64,000 nucleotides of DNA from positions 1 to 64,000 of the forward strand of contig NZ_JQEC01000021.1 of NCBI RefSeq assembly GCF_000764185.1, in the 5' to 3' direction. Each line of letters opens with the position of its first letter. The stretch's first letter is position 1. Source of the DNA: Colwellia psychrerythraea (GTDB lineage Bacteria > Pseudomonadota > Gammaproteobacteria > Enterobacterales > Alteromonadaceae). Made by a program: the position numbers and the translations under genes. Of this stretch, positions 34,228 to 43,220 are shown one piece after another. The notes beneath the pieces are model-generated. The model was not told the DNA's origin, searched no databases, and saw only the letters and a program-made list of their open reading frames with translations.

Positions 34228-34500
34228 ATGAACAGAACACTTTACCCGACACTTATTGGTGTTTTTACCAGTCTATTTGCTATTTGGTCGTTGCATACTT
34301 TTTTAATTGTTGATGACTGTTTGGATAACAGCGGCTCGTTTGACTATGCTACTGCAAAATGTCTACTTGAAAATGGTCAAGTCTATGATTCTCAATTTAC
34401 TACTTTCGCCGTTGTTCTCTATTTTGTTGTTGGCTTTGTTGTTTCATTTATAGTTTCAACCTTGATTAGAAAAGTCTTCAAGATAAAAGCTAATGGCTAA
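34228..34500 (+). CDS. Small membrane protein with two helices
   Basis: 90 residues. Helix one is TLIGVFTSLFAIWSLHTFLI, followed by a periplasmic loop with two Cys (DDCLDNSG, YATAKCLLEN) that may form a disulfide. Helix two is TTFAVVLYFVVGFVVSFIVS, with a basic tail RKVFKIKANG. Family not recognised. No clear ribosome site, so translation may be weak. Confidence 0.55.
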   Translation: MNRTLYPTLIGVFTSLFAIWSLHTFLIVDDCLDNSGSFDYATAKCLLENGQVYDSQFTTFAVVLYFVVGFVVSFIVSTLIRKVFKIKANG

Positions 34501-34551
34501 TGGCTAATCAATGCACTAGCTTAGTTCGTTACTTTTAAGGAAATTAAATTG

Positions 34552-35052
34552 ATGGTTTTTGAAACAGAGCGACTCATTATAGGTAAAATAACCGATGATG
34601 ATGTTATAAATCTTAGCACTGTATTATCAGACCCTGAGGTAATGAAACATTCCACCGTCGGAGTGCATACAGAGCAACAAGTTTTAGCCTATATAAGTAA
34701 TTGTCAGCAGCGATACTCAGGCAATGAATTTTGCCATTGGGGTATTTATCGCAAACAAGATAATGCCTTTGTAGGTTTGTGCGGTTTGAATAATCATCAA
34801 GTTGATAGTGAAGAGCTTATTCATATTAACTACCGCCTAGCGAGCAAGTATCATGGTAACGGTTATGCTGTTGAATCAGTACAAGGATTATTGACTTTTA
34901 CTGCACAATCATTGTGCCTGAAAACTGTATATGCTTTGATTGAATCTGACAATGTAAGTTCAGTAAATGTGGTGAAAAGAACTGGTTTTGAGTTCGTTAA
35001 AGCGACAGATTTTATTGGCTTTAAGGTTGATGTTTACCAAAATTGTTTATAA
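34552..35052 (+). CDS. GNAT acetyltransferase, RimJ/RimL type
   Basis: 166 residues: VFETERLIIGKITDDDVINL (Acetyltransf_3 opening), HWGIYRKQDNAFVGLCGLNN, the CoA loop YRLASKYHGNGYAVESVQGL, and DNVSSVNVVKRTGFEFVK near the end. It transfers acetyl groups to an unknown target. ATG 34552 is chosen over the TTG three bases before because AAGGAAATT is well placed. The stop codon touches the MITE-like repeat that follows. Confidence 0.9.
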   Translation: MVFETERLIIGKITDDDVINLSTVLSDPEVMKHSTVGVHTEQQVLAYISNCQQRYSGNEFCHWGIYRKQDNAFVGLCGLNNHQVDSEELIHINYRLASKYHGNGYAVESVQGLLTFTAQSLCLKTVYALIESDNVSSVNVVKRTGFEFVKATDFIGFKVDVYQNCL

Positions 35053-35207
35053 ATAACCTGTTATTTATAAACGTTTTGCCTTGATAGTCGAATAAACTTA
35101 AACATTGATAGCGTATATTGCTATTTAATCCGGTATAGTTTTTATTGATAACCGTAAGTTGTTGTTTTTACTTTAGTATTAATTTATTGTTATTCAGGAT
35201 TCATGTT
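35048..35207 (+). repeat. Partial MITE-like repeat (right half)
   Basis: About 160 bp match the right half of the intact element at 49031-49254, including ATAACCTGTTATTTATAAACG, TTGATAGCGTATATTGCTAT and the decayed end TTATTCAGGATTCATGTTA. It starts at the stop codon of the preceding GNAT gene. Confidence 0.72.
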
Positions 35208-35402
35208 AAATACAGTTAATTGGCATATTTAAATAAACTACGGTCATAGATGACTTTTCTAATTCCAATAGCGATATGGAAACAGTCATAAATTATTACA
35301 ATTTCAACTCTTTATTTTCTTATCGTTTACCTATCAAATAGAGTCTTTCATTCAAGACTGAAGAATAACTCTTACACTACTGTATTTAAAGGAACTAAAT
35401 AA
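35053..35402. other. Intergenic region with MITE remnant and promoter
   Basis: 350 bp. The first 155 bp are the MITE-like remnant. The rest is AT-rich and must hold the promoter of the next gene, which has AAAGGAAC before its ATG. No other feature is seen. Confidence 0.4.
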
Positions 35403-35855
35403 ATGTTAAAAGTAAAATCAATGGTAATAACGGCTCTATTATTTATTTGTTTTATCTCCATGCCCATACAAGCTAAATCAGTTACCAGTAGCGAATATCA
35501 AGCTGTTGTCGACACAGCTTATAACTACTTTAATGGTGCAGCTAAGGGCGATCAGGCATTACTCGCCAAAGCATTTGATCTGGAATTTGGTCATGTAAAA
35601 ATGATTCGAACCAATAAAGAAACTGGCAAAGAAACGATTAGAACGCTGACACTGCAAGAGTTTTCCGCATTTTTTAAACAAGCTACAACGGATACATGGC
35701 AGGCCAATATTCTATCAGTCGATGTTGTTGATGATAAAATGGCCATGGTAAAATTAGATTTTAAAACGTCGAAATCACACTATATTGATTATTTAGTGAT
35801 GTATAAGCGTGACAATAACTGGCGTATTATCAACAAAACCTTTGTTGCTAAATAG
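35403..35855 (+). CDS. Exported NTF2-like protein (putative lumazine-binding family)
   Basis: 150 residues with a signal peptide (ALLFICFISMPIQAKS, cleavage after QAK or QA). The mature part fits the SnoaL/NTF2-like cone fold of the putative lumazine-binding group: YQAVVDTAYNYFNGAAKGDQ, LAKAFDLEFGHVKMIR, KLDFKTSKSHYIDYLVMYKR and the terminal NNWRIINKTF. These small proteins bind ligands or have unassigned enzymatic roles. A relative of similar design, also exported, lies at 59532. Confidence 0.8.
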   Translation: MLKVKSMVITALLFICFISMPIQAKSVTSSEYQAVVDTAYNYFNGAAKGDQALLAKAFDLEFGHVKMIRTNKETGKETIRTLTLQEFSAFFKQATTDTWQANILSVDVVDDKMAMVKLDFKTSKSHYIDYLVMYKRDNNWRIINKTFVAK

Positions 35856-35892
35856 AGCTAAGTTCATATAACCTGATAACTTCGGAGAGTAA

Positions 35893-36522
35893 ATGTTCCC
35901 AATTGAAGTCTTTCTCACCTATACACTCGCTTGTTTGCTTTTAGTAATATCACCTGGACCAGATAATATATTGGCCATTGGCCGGGGATTGAGCCAAGGT
36001 AAATTAGCCGCTTGCATCTCTGGATTTGCGTCTGGCGCAGGCATTTTATTTCATGTAATGACCGCAACGTTTGGCTTAACTGTGTTAATTCAAACCTCAG
36101 TCATGGCATTTACCGTGGTGAAATTGATAGGCGCAGTTTACCTCATCTGGCTCGGCATAAAAGTACTAAGATCTCGAAGTTTAATAAATTTAAAGCCAGC
36201 AAATAAACAGCCAATAAAAACAATTTTTACTACCGGATTTTTATCAGCAGCGTTGAACCCTAAACCAGGCTTATTTGTGCTGGCGTTTATTCCACAGTTT
36301 GTAAACCCTGAATTAGGCTCAGTGACTATGCAAATGATTGGTTATGGACTTTGGTTTGCACTGTTAACGGGTGTAGGCTTTTCTTTAATGGGTATTTTTT
36401 CAGCTAAACTTGCCGGATGGTTGCATAGTAAACCAAGAGTTATCAATGGTTTGAATATAGGTGCGGGTTTAACATTTATTACCTCTGGTTTAGCGGTAGC
36501 ATCGATGAAACAGGGGCAATAA
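35893..36522 (+). CDS. LysE/RhtB family amino-acid exporter
   Basis: 209 residues, six helices. The signature VISPGPDNILAIGRGLSQGK, AVYLIWLGIKVLRSR and the block GFLSAALNPKPGLFVLAFIP are typical. This one keeps the standard Pro-Gly-Pro, unlike the exporter at 7489. Export of homoserine, threonine or another amino acid is inferred from the family. CGGAGAG precedes the ATG. Confidence 0.93.
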   Translation: MFPIEVFLTYTLACLLLVISPGPDNILAIGRGLSQGKLAACISGFASGAGILFHVMTATFGLTVLIQTSVMAFTVVKLIGAVYLIWLGIKVLRSRSLINLKPANKQPIKTIFTTGFLSAALNPKPGLFVLAFIPQFVNPELGSVTMQMIGYGLWFALLTGVGFSLMGIFSAKLAGWLHSKPRVINGLNIGAGLTFITSGLAVASMKQGQ

Positions 36523-36574
36523 TTTTGCTTATTCTTCATAATAAAGTAAACAGAATCTTAATGGGGCGGGTGAA

Positions 36575-36847
36575 ATGTCGAAAGTGATTCTACAAGGACA
36601 TATCATTGTTCCTGCCTCTGATCTGGCTCGCGTAACTAATGAACTTGCTAATCATATAACGTTAACTAAAGCAGAACATGGCTGTTTGATTTTTAAGGTC
36701 GCTGTAGATAGACAAAATCCGCATAAATTTAATGTTTATGAGGAGTTTGTTAATCAAGCCGCTTTTGATAACCACCAACAAAGAGTTAAACAATCAACTT
36801 GGGGGCAGGTTACTCAAAACGTAAACAGGCACTATGCTATTACTTAA
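36575..36847 (+). CDS. Antibiotic biosynthesis monooxygenase (YgiN-like)
   Basis: 90 residues, single ABM domain: ILQGHIIVPASDLARVTNEL, HITLTKAEHGCLIFKVAVDR, FNVYEEFVNQAAFDNHQQRV. Typical cofactor-free quinol monooxygenase-like size. The gene lies 52 bp after the LysE gene and may be co-transcribed. Its stop codon overlaps the solo MITE end. Confidence 0.85.
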   Translation: MSKVILQGHIIVPASDLARVTNELANHITLTKAEHGCLIFKVAVDRQNPHKFNVYEEFVNQAAFDNHQQRVKQSTWGQVTQNVNRHYAIT

Positions 36848-36863
36848 CCTGAACTCTGGAAAA
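36842..36863 (+). repeat. Solo terminal repeat of the MITE-like family
   Basis: ACTT followed by AACCTGAACTCTGGA is identical to the left end (including the ACTT flank) of the 49031-49254 element. The interior is not preserved beyond about 36863. It overlaps the stop codon of the ABM gene. Confidence 0.6.
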
Positions 36864-36930
36864 TGAGCAACAGCACTGAAATGTATTCAAACAGTATATG
36901 ATCACTAAATTATCGGTGTGAGGGAAATAA

Positions 36931-37452
36931 ATGGAACGTGTGGTAGTCATTGGCTCAAGTTGTAGTGGTAAGTCGACTTTTTCTCAAAAGTTAGCCAATA
37001 AGATGGTTTTAGAATATATAGAGTTAGATCAATTACATTGGTTGCCCAATTGGCAAGAGCGAGCAGATGACGAATTTAGGGGCTTAGTCAAACAAGCCAC
37101 AGCATCTAATACTTGGGTACTTGATGGTAACTATTCAGTAGTCCGTGACATCGTTTGGCCACGCGCCACTAAAATAGTTTGGCTAAATCATTCATTTAAC
37201 GTGGTGTTATATCGCTCTTTTACTCGTTCAATTGTAAGGGCTAGTACTAAGAAGAGGCTCTTTTCTGGCAATGTTGAGACCTTTAAACAAACTTTTTTTA
37301 GTCGTGACTCTATTATATTGTGGGTATTACAAACCTACCATCAAAAACGAAAGCGTTATAACAAGCTGTTAACACAAATGAAATGCCAAGGTATAGAAGT
37401 TGTTGAGCTAAACAACCAAAAGCAGGTAGATCGGTATCTTAAAAATATATAA
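36931..37452 (+). CDS. P-loop kinase-like protein (adenylate kinase / topology modulation family)
   Basis: 173 residues. The Walker A is GSSCSGKST at residues 7-15, with the family blocks LEYIELDQLHWLPNWQER and TWVLDGNYSVVRDIVWPRAT, a pattern seen in FlaR-like DNA topology modulation proteins and small P-loop kinases. It probably binds ATP and phosphorylates a nucleotide-like substrate; the named role of the family is not proven. A GAGGG precedes the ATG. It ends at a terminator shared with the opposite M28 gene. Confidence 0.88.
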   Translation: MERVVVIGSSCSGKSTFSQKLANKMVLEYIELDQLHWLPNWQERADDEFRGLVKQATASNTWVLDGNYSVVRDIVWPRATKIVWLNHSFNVVLYRSFTRSIVRASTKKRLFSGNVETFKQTFFSRDSIILWVLQTYHQKRKRYNKLLTQMKCQGIEVVELNNQKQVDRYLKNI

Positions 37453-37483
37453 AAACCAAGAGCGGTTATTGGCCCTCGGTTTT
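37452..37483. terminator. Bidirectional hairpin between convergent genes
   Basis: AAAACCAAGAGC pairs with GCCCTCGGTTTT with two mismatches, A-tract on one side and T-tract on the other. It lies exactly between convergent stops. Confidence 0.65.
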
Positions 37484-37500
37484 ATTGTTTAAGATTTAAG

Positions 37501-39369
37501 TTATGGCGTAGCTTGTAATGTTAGTGTTAAGCCTGAAGCCGCTTGATATCCATGAATATCAAGGTACCAAGTCCCTGCTGCAGGAGCGGTAAAACTACAA
37601 CTTTCAGTATTGCCATTTAGATAAGGACGACAGTCATGAAGCGTTGACGTTGATTGAGCGCCATGACGAATGTATAAATCAGCATCACCGGTACCGCCTG
37701 AAATGTTAATAGTCATATTAGAATACCCAGCAGGTAATACTTGCGTGTAATGTTGCCATTGCCCTTGTGCTACTGAGATATTGTTGTGTATATCATTAAT
37801 AGGCTCATTACCGCCAGTTGAACCATCGGTATAACGTCCAGTTAAACTAACGCCACTGATAGCACTCCAAGCTTCAACCATTACATGATAAGTACCAGTT
37901 TGAACATTAGTGATGGTACAGGTTTCAGTATTACCGCTGGAAGTACTCTTACAATCTTGTACAGATAAGCTAGGTTTTGCGCCGAATTTAACAAACAAAT
38001 CCGCATCACCAGTACCGCCTGAAGTGTTGAAGCTAAGGTCTGTTGCACCGGCTGGTACATCTAGGGTATAAAATGTTTGTTGCTTAGCGGTACCGACAAT
38101 ACCTGTTTTAGTAACACCATTTTGTAATTCATTAGTAGGGTTACCAGTATTGTCTGCGGTACCTTTAGCAAGCTCTCCTAAATATGACATTGATAATTTT
38201 GTAAAATTTACTATGTGATTAATATTGTAGCTTGAATCGTTTGCCGTATGAATTTTGCCATTTATATCGTTCATTCTTGACTCAAAAGGCATTGATGTAG
38301 CATAACCTTCATTATGCCATGATGCATGGTCAGAGCAGCCATAGCCACACTGATCAAAACCATAACTGATGCCTGGGAGGTAAGTATCAATAAGCTGAAC
38401 TAAAAATTGATTTTGACCATCATTGGTAAAATCTGTCATGAAAACAATATCTTTATCGGCACTGCCTTTATTAGCTGTCATATCAAATTGAACCACACCA
38501 ACAACATTATTTCCGGCCGCCTTATAACTTTTTGCGATGGCTTGAGAGCCTCTAAGGCCAACTTCTTCTGCAGCATAAGCAATAATCTTAATTGTTCGTT
38601 CGGGTTTAAAGCCGCTGGCGATAACTGCACGTAGAGTTTCAGTAATTACTGCAATGCCAGAAGCATTATCATCTGCACCAGGAGCTCGTCCTGTGGTTGG
38701 GTTGCCGCCATTGATTGAATCAAGGTGACCACCAATAATGACAATTTCTTCATTGTTAGTAGAGCCTGTTATGGTCGCTATAACTGATGGTTGTTTCCAG
38801 CTATGTTGAAATAACTCAACATTAATATCACTACGTTCAGCTGCTATGTTGGACCATTTGTTTTTTAGCCAATTGGCTGCATCCGCGCCCGATTGTTGTG
38901 AGTAATAACGATTGTTATAACTGGCGAGGCTATCAATAGTAGCCGTGATATTGCTAGCAGTTAATTCTGTTAATAACGCATCAACAGTAGTGGCATTATC
39001 AATTGAGTAATTAACGGCAGCGGCAGGTAATAATTGTTGCTGGGCTTGAGTATATGCTTGTGCATCAGCTAAGCTTTCATGGTAAAAAAAACCACCGCAA
39101 CGGTTAAAATTATCATGCATAAACTCACTCAAACGGTCAATCTGTGCTTCAGGTAGTTGTGCAATTGTCGTGGTTGACAAAACAGCACTAGATACACTTT
39201 TTAAGTGCTGTAAATTAATAATACCTTGATGTTTTTGACTAATTAGTTTGGCGGCATCAGTACCAATAGAAATCCAAACTTTTTTGTCATTTAACTCGGG
39301 TTGTCCAAGGGCAGAACTAGATAAAATTATACCGCTAAACAAACAAAGTCCAGATAGTAACTTATTCAT
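37501..39369 (-). CDS. Secreted M28 leucyl-aminopeptidase with two PPC domains
   Basis: 622 residues from ATG 39369, which has AAGGA about 7 nt upstream. Signal peptide MNKLLSGLCLFSGIILSSSA. The M28 domain resembles the Vibrio proteolyticus aminopeptidase: His/Asp in GGHLDSINGG and GADDNASG, Glu-Glu in YAAEEVGLRGS, Asp in VVQFDMTANKG, His near CGYGCSDHASWHNEG. Two PPC domains follow, of which the last 230 residues are almost the same as in the adjacent M4 protease. It cleaves N-terminal residues from peptides outside the cell. The two genes are separated by a strong terminator. Confidence 0.94.
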   Translation of the reverse strand: MNKLLSGLCLFSGIILSSSALGQPELNDKKVWISIGTDAAKLISQKHQGIINLQHLKSVSSAVLSTTTIAQLPEAQIDRLSEFMHDNFNRCGGFFYHESLADAQAYTQAQQQLLPAAAVNYSIDNATTVDALLTELTASNITATIDSLASYNNRYYSQQSGADAANWLKNKWSNIAAERSDINVELFQHSWKQPSVIATITGSTNNEEIVIIGGHLDSINGGNPTTGRAPGADDNASGIAVITETLRAVIASGFKPERTIKIIAYAAEEVGLRGSQAIAKSYKAAGNNVVGVVQFDMTANKGSADKDIVFMTDFTNDGQNQFLVQLIDTYLPGISYGFDQCGYGCSDHASWHNEGYATSMPFESRMNDINGKIHTANDSSYNINHIVNFTKLSMSYLGELAKGTADNTGNPTNELQNGVTKTGIVGTAKQQTFYTLDVPAGATDLSFNTSGGTGDADLFVKFGAKPSLSVQDCKSTSSGNTETCTITNVQTGTYHVMVEAWSAISGVSLTGRYTDGSTGGNEPINDIHNNISVAQGQWQHYTQVLPAGYSNMTINISGGTGDADLYIRHGAQSTSTLHDCRPYLNGNTESCSFTAPAAGTWYLDIHGYQAASGLTLTLQATP

Positions 39370-39400
39370 ATATAAATCCTTGTATAGCAAAATAGAGATA

Positions 39401-39426
39401 AAAAAAGAGGAGCTAATGCTCCTCTG
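39401..39426 (-). terminator. Terminator of the M4 protease gene
   Basis: On the minus strand AGAGGAGC and GCTCCTCT form a perfect stem with loop ATTA, followed by a seven-T run. It separates the M4 transcript from the M28 gene behind it. Confidence 0.9.
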
Positions 39427-39444
39427 ATAAATCAGTTTTTTAAA

Positions 39445-41673
39445 TTACGGGTTAGCTTGTAATGTTAGCGTTACACCAGAAGCCGCTTGATAACCATGAA
39501 TATCAATATACCAAGTCCCTGCTGCTGGAGCGGTGAAACTACAGCTTTCAACATTACCATTTAGATAAGGACGACAGTCATGCAGCGTTGATGTTGATTG
39601 AGCGCCATGACGAATGTACAAATCTGCATCACCCGTGCCGCCAGAAATGTTAATGGTCATATTTGCATAACCCGCAGGTAATACTTGAGTGTAATGTTGC
39701 CATTGACCTTGCGATACTGAAATATTGCTCAATGTATCGTTGATTGGCTCATTACCACCATTAGAACCATCGGTAAAACTACCGGTTAAACTAACGCCAC
39801 TAATCGCACTCCAAGCTTCAACCATTACATGATAAGTGCCAGTTTGAATATTAGTTATAGTACATGTTTCAGTATTGCCACTGGAAGTACTCTTACAATC
39901 TTGTACAGATAAGCTAGGTTTTGCGCCGAATTTAACAAATAAATCCGCATCACCTGTACCGCCTGAAGTTTTGAAGCTAAGATCTGTTGCTCCGGCTGGT
40001 ACTTCAAACGTATAAAACATTTGTTGCTTGGCTGTACCAGCTATACCTGTTTTAGCAACCCCATTTTGTAATTCTACACCTGGGATTACATCACCTGAAC
40101 AGGCTTCAGTAGTACCGACACCAACAGCACCCCAAGCACATTCTACCGCTGATTTTTCCGTTGCACCGTAAAGGTCTTGTGCTGCCTGTGCTGTTGCTGT
40201 TCTCGCTCCAGCAAAGTTAGTGTTTTGGTTCATGTAGGTGGTCAATGCGCGGTAGAAAATTTTCTCTGCCTTAGCCATACCAATACTAGGAACTTGCGCT
40301 ACTGACTTATTACGCGGATGAGTACCACCATCAACTAATAATACGTAAGCTAAGTTAGCAATACCTGAATTACCATGTACACCACCTTGATCATTATTAT
40401 TGTTTGGGTTGCTTACATAAGGAATACGCTCAGGCCACCAGTCTTTTGAGTAACCATCTTGTGTTGGGTTATTCATATAACGAAAGGCTTTACCCGGTTG
40501 ATTATTATAAAGGTCATCACCTAATAACCAAGTTGAAGTGGTTGAACCATTTTTATAGGCTTCAGCGGAAAGGCCTAATATATCAGACCAAGCTTCGTTT
40601 AAGGCGCCAGAGGCATTTGCGTAAACTAGTCTAGCAGTATTATCGGTCACACCATGGGTTAATTCATGTCCAATAATATCAAAATCAGCAGTAAAGTCAT
40701 TAAGACCATTTGATGCTTCGCCGTAGATCATTTGACTGCCAGTCCAATAAGCATTTGAAACGCCCATATCTACACTTGAAATCATGGTCATACCGTTATT
40801 ATCTAATGAGTCTCTGCCAAATTTACTTTGGTAGTAATCATAGACTTTTGCTGCGCCGTCATGTGCACGTTGTGCAGCAGCATTACCGCCACAACTTTGA
40901 TTATTTGTACATAATAAACTGCCGGGAGCCGAGCTTGCTGCGCCACCATTTAGTGTATAAGTGCGCCAATTTTTTGCTGAATGTACTTGTGGCTCACGGG
41001 TTAATATTTCAGATGAGTTAGCATCAAAATAGATAAAGTCTCGGCCAAAATCATTATTCCCATTATCCCAAGAAACTTCCAATCGATAAGCTAACTTGGT
41101 TTCTTCACTTAAAGGTAAATAAATATAAGCCAACTCCGCAGCACCTGATGGATTACCAATCAGTTTTGCGGCGGCTAGTGCCTTTTTCGCAGCCTTATTA
41201 CTATTGTTATTCATTACAGACATGGGCGCACTATTATTATTATGTGCTAAACGTCCGGTTAAGCCATAAATACTACTAGTAGTATTACTATTATTTAATA
41301 TACCCACACTTGGATTAGCATGAATGATCATACTGGTGCCATAAACCTTAAGACCATTAATGGTTTGATCAAAATGGGTATGACTTTTACCGAGTTGATC
41401 AACCCATTGGCGATTTATGGTAAAACTTTCATTACCTTGTGCACCAAATTCATTTTGACTAGTTATGATATCTTTTAATGACTGTACCGCTGACTTATCT
41501 GTCATGTCACCAAGGTCACCGGTAACAAATGAAGGTATACCATTTGCGGTTTGGTTTTTGATGTTCATCGAGGTAACTGTTGTCGCAGATACATTCATTG
41601 CTGAGGCCGCTAATGTTGCAGCAAGCACTATAGATAACTTAGTAGCTTTATGATTTTTATAATTTTTATACAT
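39445..41673 (-). CDS. Secreted M4 thermolysin-like metalloprotease with two PPC domains
   Basis: 742 residues from ATG 41673, supported by ACGGAG; an in-frame ATG 84 bases upstream lacks a ribosome site. Signal peptide about 1-31 (...AATLAASAMNVSA). A FTP/PepSY propeptide lies about 35-230. The M4 catalytic site is IIGHELTHGVTD (HExxH), with the third Glu in GALNEAWSDILG and the active-site His region GGVHGNSGIANLAY. Two PPC domains end the protein. It is a neutral protease (vibriolysin/pseudolysin type) made as a zymogen and secreted by the type II system. Confidence 0.95.
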   Translation of the reverse strand: MYKNYKNHKATKLSIVLAATLAASAMNVSATTVTSMNIKNQTANGIPSFVTGDLGDMTDKSAVQSLKDIITSQNEFGAQGNESFTINRQWVDQLGKSHTHFDQTINGLKVYGTSMIIHANPSVGILNNSNTTSSIYGLTGRLAHNNNSAPMSVMNNNSNKAAKKALAAAKLIGNPSGAAELAYIYLPLSEETKLAYRLEVSWDNGNNDFGRDFIYFDANSSEILTREPQVHSAKNWRTYTLNGGAASSAPGSLLCTNNQSCGGNAAAQRAHDGAAKVYDYYQSKFGRDSLDNNGMTMISSVDMGVSNAYWTGSQMIYGEASNGLNDFTADFDIIGHELTHGVTDNTARLVYANASGALNEAWSDILGLSAEAYKNGSTTSTWLLGDDLYNNQPGKAFRYMNNPTQDGYSKDWWPERIPYVSNPNNNNDQGGVHGNSGIANLAYVLLVDGGTHPRNKSVAQVPSIGMAKAEKIFYRALTTYMNQNTNFAGARTATAQAAQDLYGATEKSAVECAWGAVGVGTTEACSGDVIPGVELQNGVAKTGIAGTAKQQMFYTFEVPAGATDLSFKTSGGTGDADLFVKFGAKPSLSVQDCKSTSSGNTETCTITNIQTGTYHVMVEAWSAISGVSLTGSFTDGSNGGNEPINDTLSNISVSQGQWQHYTQVLPAGYANMTINISGGTGDADLYIRHGAQSTSTLHDCRPYLNGNVESCSFTAPAAGTWYIDIHGYQAASGVTLTLQANP

Positions 41674-41757
41674 TTGATACTCCGTAAATTTATTGTTCAT
41701 TAAAAATAATATTTTCAACGATATTGTTAAATAGTGTTTCCTTAGAATTTTAATCAT

Positions 41758-42106
41758 CAGTGTAAACTGACTATTTCAAGGTAGCACTAATTTACATAAG
41801 TTAACAAAATGTTAACAAAAGGTTAATATTTGATCTATGTCACCGTTGTAATATTTAATTTACGCAACTGTATTGCCTATTGTATACACAGCTAAAGTGG
41901 TTATTAATCAATCACCTGGTGACAGGGTAAAAAAGTTGCATATTGAATTCTTATACATTTATTTCAAATAAAATATCGTTAACGCCGATTTTATAGTTGT
42001 TTTTATTCAAAATAATGAGGAGGAATGTTTAAGGTAAGTAGGTGCAGGAGTTAATAATGGTGCTTAATTATTATTCAATAAATAAAAAAGCACACATTAT
42101 AATTGT
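41758..42106. other. Intergenic region with TTAAC/GTTAA repeats
   Basis: About 350 bp. Near 41799-41826 there are closely spaced GTTAAC and TTAAC boxes (GTTAACAAAATGTTAACAAA followed by AGGTTAATA), just upstream of the M4 protease start. They could be an operator or simple AT-rich repeats. No ORF is seen. Confidence 0.4.
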
Positions 42107-42457
42107 TTATTTGCTTTGAATGGATTTTGCAGTTAGTTTTGTTAATTCAACAAATTCAACATTAGTGCTGTCAGTATTACTAGAATTTTGGCCACTCACT
42201 AAAGCTAAAGTGGTAATGCTTGGGGCATTTGATTTTTTTGAAGTCACGACTAAAGAAACGAGTTTACGCCATTGGCAGCCAGCGAAACCACACTCACTGC
42301 CTAAAGACATTTGGCTGAATTTAATCCAGTATTGTGTTGCAGGTTTGTTGGATAAAAAATCAATGATTTCAGGGTGTGTTTTGACAACGTCGATAGCAAT
42401 CTCTTCAGCAAATAGGTTGCTAGAAAATAACAGTAATAATATCAATATAGCTTTCAT
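42107..42457 (-). CDS. Small exported protein of unknown function
   Basis: 116 residues from ATG 42457, with signal peptide MKAILILLLLFSSNLFAEE (cut after LFA). The mature part holds THPEIIDFLSNKPATQYWIK, a Cys pair GSECGFAGCQWRKLVS, and a Ser/Thr/Asn-rich C-terminus. The Cys-rich motif and aromatic content suggest a disulfide-linked periplasmic fold. No family is recognised. The opposite-strand frame at 42120-42479 is a shadow. Confidence 0.6.
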   Translation of the reverse strand: MKAILILLLLFSSNLFAEEIAIDVVKTHPEIIDFLSNKPATQYWIKFSQMSLGSECGFAGCQWRKLVSLVVTSKKSNAPSITTLALVSGQNSSNTDSTNVEFVELTKLTAKSIQSK

Positions 42458-42685
42458 AGTAGGACAACTCAAAAAATAATTATTTATTTAGATACACAAT
42501 ATAAACATATTGTTAACAAATCTACCGTGAAGCTGTTATTTCTTTTATTTATAAAAGATTGTTACTCTTATTATTATGTTATCCAGCGATAATGCGAAAA
42601 AAATAATCACTAAGTAAAATAAATTGCCCCCTTTACTTACTATTAGTTAATCCAAAGTATGTTGAAAGCAAGTCGAGCGAATAAA

Positions 42686-43090
42686 ATGAATATAGAAGTA
42701 CAAAAAAAATTTTCAAGTTACCCAGCTGACATTGCCCAAGCACTTCATCAAATACGTGATTTAATTTTTAAAGTTGCAGAGCAAGAGAGCGTTGAAGAAT
42801 TAGAAGAAACGTTGAAATGGCATGAGCCAAGTTACAGCAGTAATATCGGTAGCCCGATACGTTTTGATTACAAGGCGAATCAGCCAGGAAAATTTTTTAT
42901 TTACTTTAACTGTAAAACAACATTAATTGAGACCTTTAAGGAAGTGTACCCAGCTACGTTTCGTTATGTGGGCAATAGAGCTATAGTTTTTGATGTTGGG
43001 CAATACTTACCCGTAAAAGAGCTATCACATTGTTTAGCTCTGGCACTGCGTTACAAAAAACTCAAGCACTTAGATCTACTGGGTTTATAA
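42686..43090 (+). CDS. DUF1801 domain protein
   Basis: About 134 residues. DUF1801 features: FSSYPADIAQALHQIRDLIF, VEELEETLKWHEPSYSSNIG, then the FDYKANQPGKFFIYFNCKTT strands and YVGNRAIVFDVGQYLPVKEL. The family has a ferredoxin-like fold of unknown function, often with a putative nucleic-acid or ligand-binding role. An ATG nine codons upstream is an alternative. The stop codon adjoins a MITE-like fragment. Confidence 0.87.
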   Translation: MNIEVQKKFSSYPADIAQALHQIRDLIFKVAEQESVEELEETLKWHEPSYSSNIGSPIRFDYKANQPGKFFIYFNCKTTLIETFKEVYPATFRYVGNRAIVFDVGQYLPVKELSHCLALALRYKKLKHLDLLGL

Positions 43091-43180
43091 ATAATAACAG
43101 GTTATTTATCGACGTTTTAACGCGGATAATCGGATAAAGGGGAATGTTGGGCAAGTGTTGCTTACCCAGAGCTCAGGTTA
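43086..43180 (-). repeat. Partial MITE-like repeat (left half, inverted)
   Basis: About 95 bp whose reverse complement matches the left half of the 49031-49254 element: it ends in AACCTGAGCTCTGGGTAAG on the minus strand (43179-43161) and shares GCGTTAAAACGTCGATAAAT. It begins at the stop codon of the DUF1801 gene. Confidence 0.72.
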
Positions 43181-43220
43181 ACTTGTCAGTTTATTTTTTA
43201 CTTGATGAAAAAGGATAGAG

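Noticed and set aside
34000..37452. Possible second cassette array (small plus-strand genes)
   Set aside because: No spacer there has the GTTGGCT/AGCCAAC core or GTTRRRY end; the repeats are of the MITE type instead.
42120..42479. Plus-strand ORF opposite the small exported protein
   Set aside because: The minus frame carries a clean signal peptide and Cys pair, while the plus frame reads as random hydrophobic residues with a poor start.
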